Part shown: piece after piece, positions 41,901-52,610 of the stretch
Numbering within the stretch: position 1 is the stretch's first letter
Layout of the letters: every line of letters starts with the position of its first letter
Origin: Axinella damicornis
Lineage: Eukaryota > Porifera > Demospongiae > Axinellida > Axinellidae
DNA: 64,000 nucleotides
Direction: 5' to 3'
NCBI GenBank assembly: GCA_963931865.1
Contig: OZ007506.1
Location: forward strand, 13,121,972 to 13,185,971
The notes under the pieces: generated by a model
Databases searched by the model: none
Told to the model about the DNA's origin: nothing
Seen by the model: the letters and a program-made list of their open reading frames with translations, nothing else
Position numbers and translations under genes: made by a program

Positions 41901-44900
41901 GGTCGCCATTGCTCGCGATCGACTGAGCACCACGTGGCATGTGCGTTAATTGGAACGTATTGCAATACTTAGCTTGCGCTACGGCAGGTTGCAACGTGGC
42001 TACTTTATGAATGGTACTTGAGAGCACTCTAAATAATTTCTGATCTTCCCTGTATATAGCTAACATGGTACTCGCGTGATGTGTGATAATTGGAACCAAC
42101 TGTCACACTTAGCTTGTGCTACCGTTTAACCGCGGCTACCAGGAGTGCGGTTGCCCCTCGGTAAAGAATTGAGAATAATTCGAGAATAATAGCAAGCTTT
42201 TGCATGCAGAAGGGGTGTGGTGCAAATTGACTTCCATTTTGCTTGCTGCACAATGGTAATAATGGCTGACATTTGTAGCACTAGCATGGATATTGTAGTT
42301 GATTTGTTGACAGTGTTGTAACTGTTGTCCGAGGACTCTGATTTGCCAGATAATTGGAACGAACTGTCACACTTAGCTTGTGCTACCGTTTAACCGCGGC
42401 TACCAGGAGTGCGGTTGCCCCTCGGTAAAGAATTGAGAATAATAGCAAGCTTTTGCATGCGGAAGGGGTGTGGCGCAAATTGACTTCCATTTTGCTTGCT
42501 GCACAATGGTAATAATGGCTGACATTTGCAGCACTAGCACGGATATTGTAGTTGATTTGTTGACAGTGTTGTAACTGTTGTCCGAGGACTCTGATTTGCC
42601 AGTACCTCAGGTGCAATCTTTGCTCACTCAAGACTATGTTGAATGTTCCCTAATGTTGCAGTATAACAAGCGTTGACTATAAACTTATTTGTTGAGAATA
42701 ATAATTATGAGAATAATAGCAAGGGTTTTGGGAAGATTTTGAAAGAATTAAGGAATAGAATAATAGTTACAAGTTGAGGCATAATTATCTCAGGCCTAGC
42801 CACTCCCCTATCAATACCTGGCTTCTGCTTATGTAGGTATCACAACCACAACCAGAAGTATACAGTTGTGTAAGTGTACAAGGCCATCTCAACCACAACT
42901 GCTGGGTATCTCACTGCCTCAATACCTGTCAGACATCCTGATGGCTTGAACCGACTGAGAATTGGGCAAGAATCAACAAGGTAACAAGCTACACTGTAGC
43001 TACTCTCACCAATCTTTGGGCTGCACTCTCTTTACATCCACTAACCTTAGCAAACAACACTTTCATTATGAAGTAATTATTGTCGCGTGCAAAGTGTTAA
43101 TACCAAGCTGACTCACTTTCCTTGTCATCTCCACTTCCAACTTCAGCAAGGTATCTGTAGTAGTCACCCTTCATCTTGAGATAGAAGACCGTCGATTCAA
43201 CTGAATCTGCTTTGGGAATGAGGAATTTGTTCAACAGCTCCTGCAGTTGAAAAAGGAAAGGGTTTGAAGTTCCAAAGGAGCACTATTCACCATGTACATC
43301 AGGAACAGTGCTTTATACAACAGCAGGACATTGGACAAAATCCAATGTGAATATTTATGTTTGGACGATTGGTATAGGTAATCACATGGATTCGAGTGCA
43401 ATTATCCACCAGGCAAATTCATCCACCAACTCGCACCCAGGAGCGCATAATGAGGAAGCGAGCGGAAGGAAGGGAGGAGCGTGAAACGACCACGCAAAAG
43501 ATTAAAAATTGAAAACTTTCCCACGGTAGTCCCGTTACTATTTTTAGCAAGCACGTATCGTTCATTGACTACAGCGACGGGCCAAATCTCGATGGAAGAG
43601 AGAGAAGAGAGAGAAGATAGTGTCTGTAAGTGTCGCGGGATGTTTCCCAGCAGTCATGAACTCCAGAAAAGCACAAGGGGCGGTTCTTTCCACTAGTCGT
43701 GACGCCCGCTTGACTGTGTGGAGCGGCTCGATCGACTGCATCGTCATACAGCACTTTGGCGAGGTCTGTCACTACCAGTATGTCATTCCCCTGCCTCGCT
43801 ACCATTGGAGTCTTGATACTGGCCTTTTCTCTGTCTTCTAGTAGTTGTCATCCTTGAGTCTCCATACACGTGCGAGCTAAAAATAGTAACGGGACTACCG
43901 TGGGAAAGTTTTCAATTTTTAATCTTTTGCGTGGTTGTTTCACGCTCCTCCCTTCCTTCCGCTCGCTTCCTCATTATGCGCTCCTGTCGCACCTCATAGC
44001 TACATGTAGCTACAGACAGTTGAGGAAAGCAGCCAATGGTGAAAATGAAGACAGTAAAATACTTTACCACCACGGTGAGCTTCGGCATCAATGCATAATG
44101 ATCATGATAGTGGTCGAGCAATGGCGACAGACGGAAAGACAAAAGTGCTCATAAAGGTGAGCTTCAGCACCAAAATTATGTTTGGACAGTGCATGATAGC
44201 TACCACAACGGTGAAGGCAGAATCTTAATTATGCTGCAATTTTTCCTCTACCAATAGCATCATTATGCGCTCCTGGTAGCATCAGTCGTTATTGTAAGCC
44301 CTGCAGGAGTGTCTCAAATTACTACCCATACAGTAACTGCTGCATCCTATCCTCCCAACTCACCAGCACTTCAGCGCACACATTCTTCAATTCCTTCTCA
44401 ATTTTCTCCCTGTACTGTTTCGCCAGCTTCTGCTTCCCTTCATCCGAGGATTTCTGCTCGATGCTGGAAGTGACACGCCAGGAGCTCCGTCGTGTCCCCA
44501 CAACATTCTTGTAGGCCACAGACAGCAGATTTCGCTCCTCATTTGAAAGTGCTGGATTGTTTTCAGTCACTTGCTTCATACTCTAGCATTATTATGTGTG
44601 CATGTGAAACGGAAACACCCACAAATATTCACTGGATCATCGATCCCCAAAACTAGTTTTGAATTCATAACCACCCCCCAATAATAAAAACCCTGATCTT
44701 GAGCACAGAGGTGCTGAATACCTGGTTTATCTACTTCAGATTTGTCCACCGTTCCCTTCTTTTGGTCAAAGTTATCATTCTTATTAGAAGAGAACCCCCC
44801 TATGTGTAGCAGCGCTGTTCATTGAGCAGGATGAGGTCTACTGATGTTTTCGGTCGATCTCACCTTGGCCATGTCGTCGTATCTCTCGGCTTGTTCCGCC

Positions 44901-44947
44901 ATCTTGGCGCACTCCACCCATAGCTCTCGGCTCTGCTCTGAAGACAT
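38946..44947 (-). CDS. 14-3-3: 14-3-3 protein, gene D (complete, 6 exons)
   Basis: Coding exons: 44947-44864, 44582-44364, 43240-43117, 39882-39719, 39656-39561, 39002-38946 (stop TAG). Phases 0,0,1,0,0; 247 residues. N-terminus [19 protein letters not shown], exon 2 SMKQV..., GTRRSSWR, exon 3 [22 protein letters not shown], exon 4 unusual [15 protein letters not shown] where paralogs have VVEKS or VVDKS, then [18 protein letters not shown], tail [12 protein letters not shown]. Exons 2 and 3 group with E and F, while the C-terminal tail resembles A-C paralogs, so D sits between the two subfamilies. It is divergent from gene E, 2.5 kb apart start to start. Intron 3 contains an antisense copy of the complex repeat and MITE remnants. 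Role by family: cytosolic phosphoprotein adaptor. Confidence 0.94.
39977..40165. mobile_element. MITE fragments in gene D intron 3
   Basis: TAGCCTTGTTCCCAGGCC...GCCTGGGAATGAGGCT (39977-40036, with GGGAATGAGGCT duplicated), then 40055-40165, half of the 9148-10155 element (GAGCGCATGATGACATC, CCGTGGTGAAAGCAGA). Confidence 0.6.
40851..41333. mobile_element. MITE, TAGCCTCG family, one end lost
   Basis: The right end GGCCTGGGAACGAGGCTA is intact. Arms GGGGGAAGGCCTGGTAAAAC and GTTTTACCAGGCCTTCTCCC pair, as do GTATGGAGGAGTGGCACATT and its mirror. The left terminus is missing. Gene D intron 3. Confidence 0.65.
41539..42165 (-). repeat. Antisense monomer of the complex repeat
   Basis: One almost complete monomer of the 27-33.7 kb array in reverse orientation, from CTGGTAGGGGAAAAATTGTG to CCAGGAGTGCGGTTGCCCC. 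It includes the segment that is the empty-site counterpart of the 2.4-kb transposon. Gene D intron 3. Confidence 0.75.
42093..42605. repeat. Tandem duplication, period about 257 bp
   Basis: ATAATTGGAACNAACTGTCA ... TAACCGCGGCTACCAGGAGT and the following GCATGCNGAAGGGGTGTGG block occur twice in direct order with few differences. The unit includes the end of the complex-repeat monomer. Confidence 0.75.
43440..43985. mobile_element. Palindromic element with about 110-bp arms
   Basis: GGAGCGCATAATGAGGAAGC ... GGGACTACCGTGGGAAAG pairs: 43441-43550 is mirrored by 43876-43985. Gene D intron 2. Confidence 0.7.
44005..44290 (+). repeat. Diverged copy of the complex repeat
   Basis: GCAGCCAATGGTGAAAATGAAG ... 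CACGGTGAGCTTCGGCAT and GAGCAATGGCGACAGACG ... AAAGGTGAGCTTCAGCACC keep the two half-units, ending in GCGCTCCTGGTAG. Gene D intron 2, opposite strand. Confidence 0.55.
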
Positions 44948-45012
44948 TCTGACTGGACTCGTTACGTTAGCTTAGCTGGAGGAATTGCCACGCAAATTAA
45001 CGCCCCCTTAAC

Positions 45013-45050
45013 GAACGTCACTGTCACCATAGTGATCGCCATGGCAACCC
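45013..45050 (-). promoter_or_regulatory. CRE and RFX-like module, gene D promoter
   Basis: ACGTCACTGTCACCATAG directly followed by TGATCGCCATGGCAACC, about 70 bp upstream of gene D's ATG. GCCATGGCAAC is a good match to the palindromic RFX X-box half-sites. The module is the mirror image of the one in front of gene E, with which D is head to head. Confidence 0.55.
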
Positions 45051-45110
45051 AAACGATGCTAGTCTCATGCACGTGCGCGTTCATATCTCGTATATAAATC
45101 GTATCGCCAG

Positions 45111-45180
45111 AGTCTCGTTCCCAGGCTAGGCCTAGGCCCACACGCGAAACGCGTTCCGCGTGTGGGGGCCTGGGTACGTA
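45111..45180. mobile_element. Short TAGCCTCG-type hairpin
   Basis: GTCTCGTTCCCAGGC ... GCCTGGGTACGTACT with the perfect inner palindrome CACACGCGAAACGCGTTCCGCGTGTG (two mirrored 10-base arms). Within the D-E spacer, about 165 bp upstream of gene D's start. Confidence 0.5.
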
Positions 45181-45249
45181 CTAGAGTTACTAGCCTCGGA
45201 GTGCAAGCTTACGGAGGTTCGTATTCGTCCGTTACCTCTTCCGGTAGTA

Positions 45250-45682
45250 TTCGTTATGAATTCGGAGTTATGCGATTTCCGTGTAACGAAACAGCCATGT
45301 GTTCATGCGAGCGACGTATCCTTTGAGATAAAAAAAAACAACATTATCGGCAACTTCTCCTACTTTCCTCCAGGAGTATTTGTACAACATAACTTCCCAT
45401 ATAGCACCAACCAACACACTAACTTTAGTAGGCCATTTGCTCGCACACAGTACATGTTTTCATCATTTGTACCTAGTGTCATTACTCTGTGGAATGCTTT
45501 ACCTAATTCTGTTAAGCCCGCATCATCTATCTCTGTGTTTAAAAGATTGTTACATTCTATGTAGGTAGGTATATACTGTTTGTTTTCACCTTAAGGCTCA
45601 TGTATCACATTAGCATTACTGCTACTCATGTTGCCTTGTGTTTATAACACGAATTTCATAGGAAAAAAAAAAGAAAAAAAAG
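45250..45682 (+). pseudogene. 3' fragment of a non-LTR retrotransposon
   Basis: The frame ending at 45564 gives SRPFARTQYMFSSFVPSVI and LWNALPNSV ... FKRLL, the C-terminal tail typical of LINE ORF2 proteins and similar in layout to the end of the 55945-57541 copy. It is followed by about 95 bp of untranslated sequence and an A-rich tail (45661-45682). 5'-truncated; the reverse transcriptase domain is missing. Confidence 0.6.
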
Positions 45683-46263
45683 ATGTGTATCTCAGATTCT
45701 CAGGTGGTCAAGAGTCTATTTAGCTATCAAGACAGTTGAGACTGCTCCCGTCTTTGTGTGAGAACGCTGTAAAGTCGGGTCTAGCTTGAAGCGTCTCAAG
45801 ATGCATCTGCATCTTGTGACAGCGCACCTCCACCGCCAGAATCAAGCCCAACCCATTCGCAAACGTCACAATTAAAATTGACGTAATATTTACATTTAAA
45901 TTAAACGCATGCGCAAACAGTGTATACCAGGCCTTCCCCCCGCGATTTGAAGGTCTGGGTCCGCTAGTACGTTACATATACATAGTACATGCTAGCCTCG
46001 TACCCAGGCCCTCACGCGGAACGCGGAAGAGGGCCTGGTGACACTTGGCAAAATTCCCGTATGTGCACAGTCAGCATAACTGCGTAATCGATTACATTCC
46101 TTACTTGGATGCATTCGAAATCACGCGGAAGGTAGCTGTTGGTGATGGCTAAGTAGAACGTCCTTGCCAAGGAGCGACCAGAGGTGAGTTTTGAAGGCTA
46201 GAACAGCGGTTTTATCAAACGGCTACACTTTTCACGGGGTAAAGAATGTAATTATTACGCAGT

Positions 46264-46673
46264 AATAGACCTTATTCCGCAAAAACGAAATTCTAGGTTT
46301 CCGTTGCTATGACAACAACAACCCCTTGTACCCATTGGTCACCATGCAGATAGGCTACATCCTAGATTTGAAGTAAATAGGATGTATAGTGTCCGAGTTA
46401 CAGCCTCTTGAACTTCAGAATTTCCCCATTGAAGCCCATACAAATGTAAGAATTTTTCTACTGGAGGCGCCTCCAGTAGAAAAATTTCAGATTATGTATG
46501 GGCTTCAATGGGAAAATCTTGAATTTTGGGAGGCCATAACTTGGACACTATACATCCTATTAACTTCGAATCTGGGATGCAGCCTATCGGCATGGTGACC
46601 AATGGGTACAAGGGTTTTTTGTTGTCATAGCAACGGAAACCTGGAATTTCATTTTTGCGGAATAAGGTCTATT
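46264..46673. mobile_element. Hairpin MITE with AATAGACCTTATTC ends
   Basis: Near-perfect palindrome of about 410 bp centred on TACTGGAGGCGCCTCCAGTA. Ends AATAGACCTTATTCCGC and GCGGAATAAGGTCTATT. Same terminal motif as 23340-24534. Confidence 0.75.
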
Positions 46674-46748
46674 GGAAATGGACGAACGTGATTCGCCTAC
46701 CCAAAATCAAGACTGCTGAGCTCAGCACATACGGGAATTTTGCGGAAC

Positions 46749-47284
46749 GAGGGCGTCTTTATTCACTGGACTGGAGTGGACTGGACTGGACTGGAGTGGA
46801 CTGGACTCACCCAAAAATCTGTAAAATGCCTTTTTCAGTGTAGGACAGAAGCTAAGCATACTTATTCAGTCACTAAAGTTGCTTGCACAGCCTGCTTTCG
46901 CGTCTTTGCTCGAGTCGGTAGAGGTCAAAGGTCACGTGCATATTTAATGAGCTCCAGCAATGAGCTTCAGTCAGTCGTGGATGATAGAGGGATATTTATT
47001 TCTGTTTTCTATGCTTCAGCAAAAGGCTGGAGTTCGATTTCTGCAGTAAACAAATGCTCTTCTAATCTTTTCATTGAAGCTTATTAAATATGCACGTGAC
47101 CTTTGACCTCTACCGACTCGAAGAAAGACACGAAAGCAGGCTATGCAAGCAACTTTAGTGAATGAATAAGTATGCTTAGCTTCTGTCCTACACTGAAAAA
47201 GGCATTTTACAGATTTTTGGGTGAGTCCAGTCCACTCCAGTCCAGTCCAGTCCAGTCCACCGGTCCAGTGAATAAAGACGCCCT
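46749..47284. mobile_element. Palindromic element with GGACTGGA repeats
   Basis: AGGGCGTCTTTATTCACTGG ... is mirrored by CCAGTGAATAAAGACGCCCT. Just inside, (GGACT)n-type repeats (46766-46805 and 47226-47263) face each other. Each arm carries AGGTCAAAGGTCA, a perfect nuclear-receptor DR1, next to CACGTG. Confidence 0.7.
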
Positions 47285-47325
47285 GGGAACGAGGCTATAT
47301 ACATGCTGCCAGGTTAATTAACGTT

Positions 47326-47376
47326 GGTTGCCATCGTGATCACTATGGTGACAGTGACGTCAAGGGTCAAAAGGGG
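47326..47376 (+). promoter_or_regulatory. CRE and RFX-like module, gene E promoter
   Basis: GGTTGCCAT at 47326, ATGGTGAC at 47345-47352 and a perfect TGACGTCA at 47355-47362, then AAGGGTCAAAAGGGG, about 100 bp upstream of gene E's ATG. Nearly identical to the gene F module. Nothing resembling a TATA box is obvious. Confidence 0.6.
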
Positions 47377-47462
47377 AGGTACTAGGTCTCGAGGGCGCGC
47401 CTAGGGCTAGGGTTTTGAATTTCGCTTGCAGCAGTTATTCTGAAGCTACGTATAATTTCAAG

Positions 47463-50400
47463 ATGGACGGAAAGGACAGTAATACTTTGGTGGATCGCGC
47501 CAAGTTGGCGGAACAAGCTGAGAGATACGACGACATGGCCAAGGTGGGGGTCGACCTATTCGTAATAGTATTACAATTTAACTTTTTCTGACACGCCCTG
47601 TTAAATGTTTAGGCCCCTGCAGCCTGTACAAAGTAACAATCAATCAATCAAAAATTTTTTGTCACCTGCCAGGAGCAGCCAGCTCATGAGAGCTTGTGAG
47701 ACGTGAATTTACAAAAACACACCAATAACGATAACGGAAACAGCACAGTACAGTAAACGAAGACTTGGATGTATAGAGGAACTTAACATGTTGAGCTAGT
47801 TTGATGGGTGATTTACCAAGTTGTGGACGTAAATTGTATTGTGGTGTTGCATTCAAGGGGAATTCTAGCCTCGTTCCCAGGCCGTTTTGGGAGGGAAAAA
47901 CGGCCTGGCAACTTCCACGAGTTCAAACTGTTTACGGATGTAAATTGCATACCTCATTCAATCAGTGAAGTCCACGTGATACTTCTGATATTTTCACCGG
48001 CTGAGAACGGTCCTTTCCTGCTCGTGGAAGCAACTGTTTGTGCAGGTTCTGCAACGGAAGGCAAGCAGAAGACGAACGAACAAAAGACGTTGTGCAGAGC
48101 ACCTACACTAGCGCGATCGAGCGATCAACTATTGTGATGAATGGGCGTGACTGCGACGTTTCAACGCATGACGCAATTCGGTTTACTGTTGTCATGACAG
48201 CGATCTGAAATCTGATTGGGACTTCCAACTCTCTGGCAGCAGAAGTAACAGTTTGAACTGGCGGAAGTTGCTAGGTCGTTTTTCCCTCCCAAAACAGCCT
48301 GGGAACGAGGCTAGGGGAATTCTTGTTGGGCTGTTAAGGTAATCATTTGTTTCACATACACATGATGCATAATTTAGAGTATGAAGCAAGTGACCGAAGA
48401 GAAAAAAGTACTTACAAATGAGGAGCGAAATCTGCTGTCTGTGGCCTACAAGAATGTTGTGGGGACACGACGGAGCTCCTGGCGTGTCATTTCCAGCATC
48501 GAGCAGAAGGCTTCAGAAGAGAAACAACAGCATGTAAAGAATTACAGGGAGAAAATTGAAGGGGAGTTGGAGACAGTGTGCCATGATGTGTTGGTGAGTT
48601 GGCAGTATAACTATGTTCATGGGCAATTTGGTGGTATATAGAGCTGTGACCAATAATCAATTAATTGAATAATTGATCAATATAAAGATCTTAGACCAAT
48701 AATTGGTGGTAAAATTAAGATATCAATTATTGAAATCTGCTTGTGAGTATGTTAGCGAGCACAATAAAGGGAACAGAAAATTGTAGCAAACTATACTATT
48801 GTGTATTCATGGTGTACTATTATATCGTAGGAAACTCACATCGTAGCTTAAACGTACCGGTCTCTCGAAAATACGCCCATGGGCGATGAATTTAGAATCT
48901 GCTCAAAGAGGGGGGGTGGGCGTATTTTCGAGGACCCCTCTCCCGAAAATAGGCCCACCCTTTACTCGAAAGTAGGCCCACCCAAGTACATGCGTATACG
49001 AGTGCAGGAGCTTATGAGCGGCGAAGCCGCGAAGGAGCGTGCAACTACCGCATACGCCCGAGTGCCGTCGAAATCCAAATTATTAGCTAGCGAACTTCCA
49101 AATATGGAAACCTGTTCTTCAATCTAGCGTCATAATGACGACATAAAAACCCACGTGTTCTGTGGTAGCGATGTGAGAAGTTTGACACTCGCTCAGTGGA
49201 GCGCCTTTGACATAGCTGCAGTGAAATGGCCAAGCGAACGGGTGACAGAGATAGCGATTTGCGACAAAAACATGGTAGATTTGAAGATCCCGGGACCCCT
49301 CACTGTTTGAAGACGCCTTCCTCTTCGTCACCAAAACGGAAATACGTAGGTAATTAGGATTTGGACGGAACGGAGTTGCATGCTCCTTCGCGGCTTCGCC
49401 GCTCATAAGCTCCTGACGAGTGCAATACTGCAACAGTCATTCTAGCAAGGCTTAACTACTACTAGTCCCGGAGTTTCTTGGTGAGCAGGAACAATCTCTT
49501 CGTGTGAGTAGCTACAGGAACAGCAAACAAGACACAGCAGGACTGCTTGAATGACGTAGAGTGCGCAGACTATCTTCGGGACGTGCCGCCTTGCTGCTGC
49601 TTCCTAGAAATCCGTAGTGCGCTGCTAGTGCTACGCTAAGGCGATTGCACACGCGAAGACACAAACATACAATGCACAGCGCGTGCACGGTCTCATGTCA
49701 TGCATTCAGTACACAGCTGATTATGCAATGGCATGCAACATAATGAAATTCATTGCAAATAGTACCCGATAGCCGGCCTTCATTTCTTAGTCCAACCTCT
49801 TTGACAGTGCTTCTTCCTGAGCTATTCAAGTGCTTTCCTGTTCGAGGGTGGGTGTACTTTCGAGTAATAAATGACCCTTTGCAACAACTTGTCGCGAAAA
49901 AGGGGGGTGGGCGTATTTTCGAGAGACTACGGTATGTGTATGTTTGTAATACTTGGTGGTATGTACGTATTTTGAGCTCAACGAAGCATCACTACACACA
50001 TATATTATGCCTCCACAAATTTTGACCAATAATCGGATAATCGGCAATTATTCGACCCCCAATAATCAGTGTTGATTCCAGGAGCAATATCCGTGGTATA
50101 TCAATGGCAGGTACACATGGTGTTTCTTCAATCGATGCTCCCTTTGGAACTACAAACCCTCTTGCTTTTGTCTTTTTCAACTGCAGGAACTGTTGGACAA
50201 GTTCCTCATTCCCGCGGCCAAAGCAGGGCCAGTTGAATCAAAGGTCTTCTATCTCAAGATGAAGGGTGACTACTACAGATACCTTGCTGAAGTTGAAAGT
50301 GGTGATGCCAAGAAAGGTAAGTCTGCTTAGTAGTACTTAAACAAGTAATAAAAAACATTTAAAATGTAGCAGGATGTAGGGATACCAGAACGGCAAAAAG

Positions 50401-51162
50401 TGAGGAAACAAGAGGGATGATCGAACACAGAGTGCCTGGTTTGGTACTTTCGCGATGGTTTTTCACAACGCTGGGAGTCTTGTTGGCCATGAAAACACTC
50501 GAAGATGACTGGTATGTTGTTATAAAGGCTTATAAGTGTACCGTTTCTGAGATTTGGAGAGATTTTTTTGTATTAGCATTTATCGCGTGTACGTCGTATC
50601 CCTACATACAGAGTCTACCGACTCTAGATCTGTGATATGTGAAGGTATGTGGTGGATACAAAAAAGAGTCGTGTTATTCTCCTCAGGTGTTGTGGAAAAG
50701 TCTAATGCTGCCTATAAGGATGCTCTTGAGAATGCACGTGACGAAATGCCACCGACCCATCCCATTCGCCTCGGACTGGCTCTCAACTACTCCGTGTTCC
50801 ACTATGAGATACAGAACTCTCCAGATAAGGCCTGCGAACTTGCCAAGCAGGTCAGTTAATCTGGAAAGAAATATTTTTTCTCTCTGTTGATATTGTCACT
50901 CTTTCTCTCTCTTCCTCTCAAGGCATTTGATGATGCCATTGCTGAGTTAGACACCCTGAAGGAGGACTCCTACAAGGATAGCACTCTGATTATGCAGCTT
51001 CTCAGAGATAACCTGACAGTAAGCTGTTAGGATGTAACACACTTTGTTGTTTCCTGTGCCTCATTGAATCATGCTGAGAATTGAGTACGTTCACCCTCCC
51101 GCTAGCTGTGGACATCTGACAACACGGAGGCGGATGAGCCGGAGGGAGGTGATCAGAGTTAG
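47463..51162 (+). CDS. 14-3-3: 14-3-3 protein, gene E (complete, 6 exons)
   Basis: Coding exons: 47463-47543, 48378-48593, 50187-50316, 50687-50850, 50923-51018, 51106-51162 (stop TAG). Phases 0,0,1,0,0; 247 residues. Visible: [18 protein letters not shown] dimer helix, [24 protein letters not shown], an exon 3 two codons longer than F ([13 protein letters not shown]), [10 protein letters not shown], exon 4 NYSVFHYE where most paralogs have NFSVFYYE, and tail [12 protein letters not shown]. Intron 1 carries a 448-bp MITE and intron 2 a nested 1.45-kb insertion; both are absent at the matching sites of gene F. The exon 1 donor is GTGGGG, weaker than consensus. Family role: dimeric binding of phospho-Ser/Thr clients. 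Confidence 0.95.
47866..48313. mobile_element. 448-bp MITE, TAGCCTCG family, gene E intron 1
   Basis: TAGCCTCGTTCCCAGGCCGT ... GCCTGGGAACGAGGCTA with GGGGAATTC at 47857-47865 and 48314-48322. Gene F intron 1 (about 59224-59233) has the single, empty target GGGGAATTTC, so borders and duplication are firm. Confidence 0.92.
48855..49934. mobile_element. Element with TCTCTCGAAAATACGCCCA ends
   Basis: TACCGGTCTCTCGAAAATACG is mirrored by CGTATTTTCGAGAGACTACGGTA. Sub-terminal GGTGGGCGTATTTTCGAG motifs recur inside. Confidence 0.65.
49005..49415. mobile_element. Innermost MITE, CAGGAGCTTATGAGCGGCG ends
   Basis: CAGGAGCTTATGAGCGGCG ... CGCCGCTCATAAGCTCCTG with ACGAGTG(C) on both sides (48998 and 49416), a 7-8 bp duplication that fits hAT. 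The terminal motif also appears alone near 18400. Confidence 0.75.
50343..50640. repeat. Repeat shared with 26811-27010, gene E intron 3
   Basis: One arm of the 25858-26131 hairpin, followed by GAAAACACTCGAAGATGA ... TACGTCGTATCCCTACATAC, which is almost the same as 26870-26995 in gene C intron 1. Confidence 0.6.
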
Positions 51163-51620
51163 TAACTTCTTTGACTGAAAGCTGCTGCTTCTTACCCTTG
51201 CTTATTATAGAATTGACCCATGATTGTAATTGGGGCAAGCCTGAGTGAGTCCCACAGCTAGTCATTTTATTTGGACGGTGGATTTCTCTGTATATCACAT
51301 GGTATGTAGTGATGCACTGTATACTGATGTGCCGATAACTCAGTACTGATGTATGTCGTGTACAGCATAGTGAACACCAACAAATGTACAGAGTGGTGGG
51401 GAAGGAGGGATTGAAGGGATCAATTGATGGACTAGGAGCAGAGCCAGTGGGTAGAGGCTACCCTAGAGCTCTAATCTAGCATAAAATAATATTGATTCCT
51501 ACGTTCAATTAGGAGCCCCTTCTTGGTGCTCTAAGCTCTTGCAGTACATCTACATTAACTTGTAACTAGAATCATGTTGGATATGGGCACTCCAAGGCAT
51601 GAGCTGCTGATCCCATTGTA
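51163..51620 (+). repeat. 3' flank of gene E, duplicated downstream of gene F
   Basis: Aligns with 62706-63342 after gene F: TAACTTCTTTGACTGAAAG, GGGGCAAGCCTGAGTGAGTC, AAATGTACAGAGTGG, GGCATGAGCTGCTG. It shows that the duplicated segment extends about 450 bp past the stop and probably holds the 3' UTR. Confidence 0.75.
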
Positions 51621-52500
51621 AGGTATCTATAATATTAAAACCCTTAATCTTGATACATAATCATCTTTACAGGAATTGAAAACTGACAAGTTCCAGGGTT
51701 AATTACCCCTGGGTAGCACTGTGATAGTCATAGGGCCATTTTAAGTCATTCTCTCAACGAGACTGGATAATTGGCAAGGGACTTACTCTGATGATGGGGG
51801 CATCTTTAACCCTTGGGTTTCAGAGAAATACAATTCAGGCGTTCCTAATTGCCGAGCAGGAAGTGAGGCGGAATCTGAGCTAGTGCGACTATAATATGAT
51901 TTGTCTGTAACGCATTGTAAGTGGCCCCGCACCCCGCACGTAAATTACGCGTTCCCCGGCCCCCGCGCACACGTGCATATACAACCCGCACGCTCACCTT
52001 GTGATCTCACCTTTGTCCTGTACAAAATGGATGAGTATGAGCTGGTTTCTGACAGGAGACGACGATTGACAAGGCAAAGAGTGCAGCGACATCGAGGGAG
52101 AACTGATGAGGTGAGGAGGGAGACTGCCAGAGCGGCTGACCGCAAGAGACTTGGCAGGCAGAATGAAGTTGACGTTCGCTGTTCATAGAGACTCGCTGTC
52201 ACTCGTGCCAGTTATGTTCCAAATTGCTTCCCGCGAGGCATCTCTGTGTGGTCAACCACGTATGCACTAGTTTATGTTGTACCCGTCTTACCAGAGGTGC
52301 ATTGATAGATACGGGTATTTAGCAAGATTGTTATTTCAGCCTGATGATAGGTGTCCCATATAATAATATTATAAGACACCCATGCGAAGGGTGACTTAAA
52401 TCAGTCCCATGGTAACCCATAGGCAATTTTAAGTCAATTTCTAGGCGAAACACCATTATTATCTTGTGCTAAATTGGATCATACCATAATGCTGTGAACA
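51621..52500. other. Spacer between genes E and F, little recognised
   Basis: A short Arg-rich frame (52028-52188, DRRRRLTRQRVQRHRGRTD) may be a transposon relic. Otherwise no feature supported. Confidence 0.3.
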
Positions 52501-52514
52501 GACTGTGAAAAGCA

Positions 52515-52610
52515 CATGCACACGTACACTAGTGTATGAAACAAGTGACTGAAGTGAAAGAAGGGCTTACACATGCATGAGGAGTGAAATAGGTCTGTGG
52601 TCTACCAATT
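52515..52610 (+). pseudogene. Decayed 14-3-3 exon 2 fragment (left palindrome arm)
   Basis: ATGAAACAAGTGACTGAAG, GGCTTACACATG, GAGGAGTGAAAT and TCTGTGGTCTAC align with the start of gene E/D exon 2. Upstream CACATGCACACGTACACTAG matches gene D's intron 1 acceptor region. A 4-bp insertion and stops destroy the frame. Similarity ends near 52605, before the GTRRSSWR part. Confidence 0.75.

Larger units (their letters stand above)
45993..47297. mobile_element. TAGCCTCG-family MITE carrying two nested insertions
   Basis: TAGCCTCGTACCCAGGCCCT ... CTGGGAACGAGGCTA, flanked by AGTACATGC and TATACATGC (7 of 9). Its arm GGCAAAATTCCCGTATGTGC is mirrored at about 46722-46742. The elements 46264-46673 and 46749-47284 have inserted into it. 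It ends 166 bp upstream of gene E's ATG and 28 bp from the promoter module. Confidence 0.65.
48640..50092. mobile_element. Insertion in gene E intron 2, three levels of nesting
   Basis: AGAGCTGTGACCAATAATC ... CCAGGAGCAATATCC flanked by GTGGTATAT (48631-48639, 50093-50101). Gene F intron 2 has one GTGGTATAT and no insertion. Inside are 48855-49934 and, within that, 49005-49415. Family shared with 2615-3126. Confidence 0.8.
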
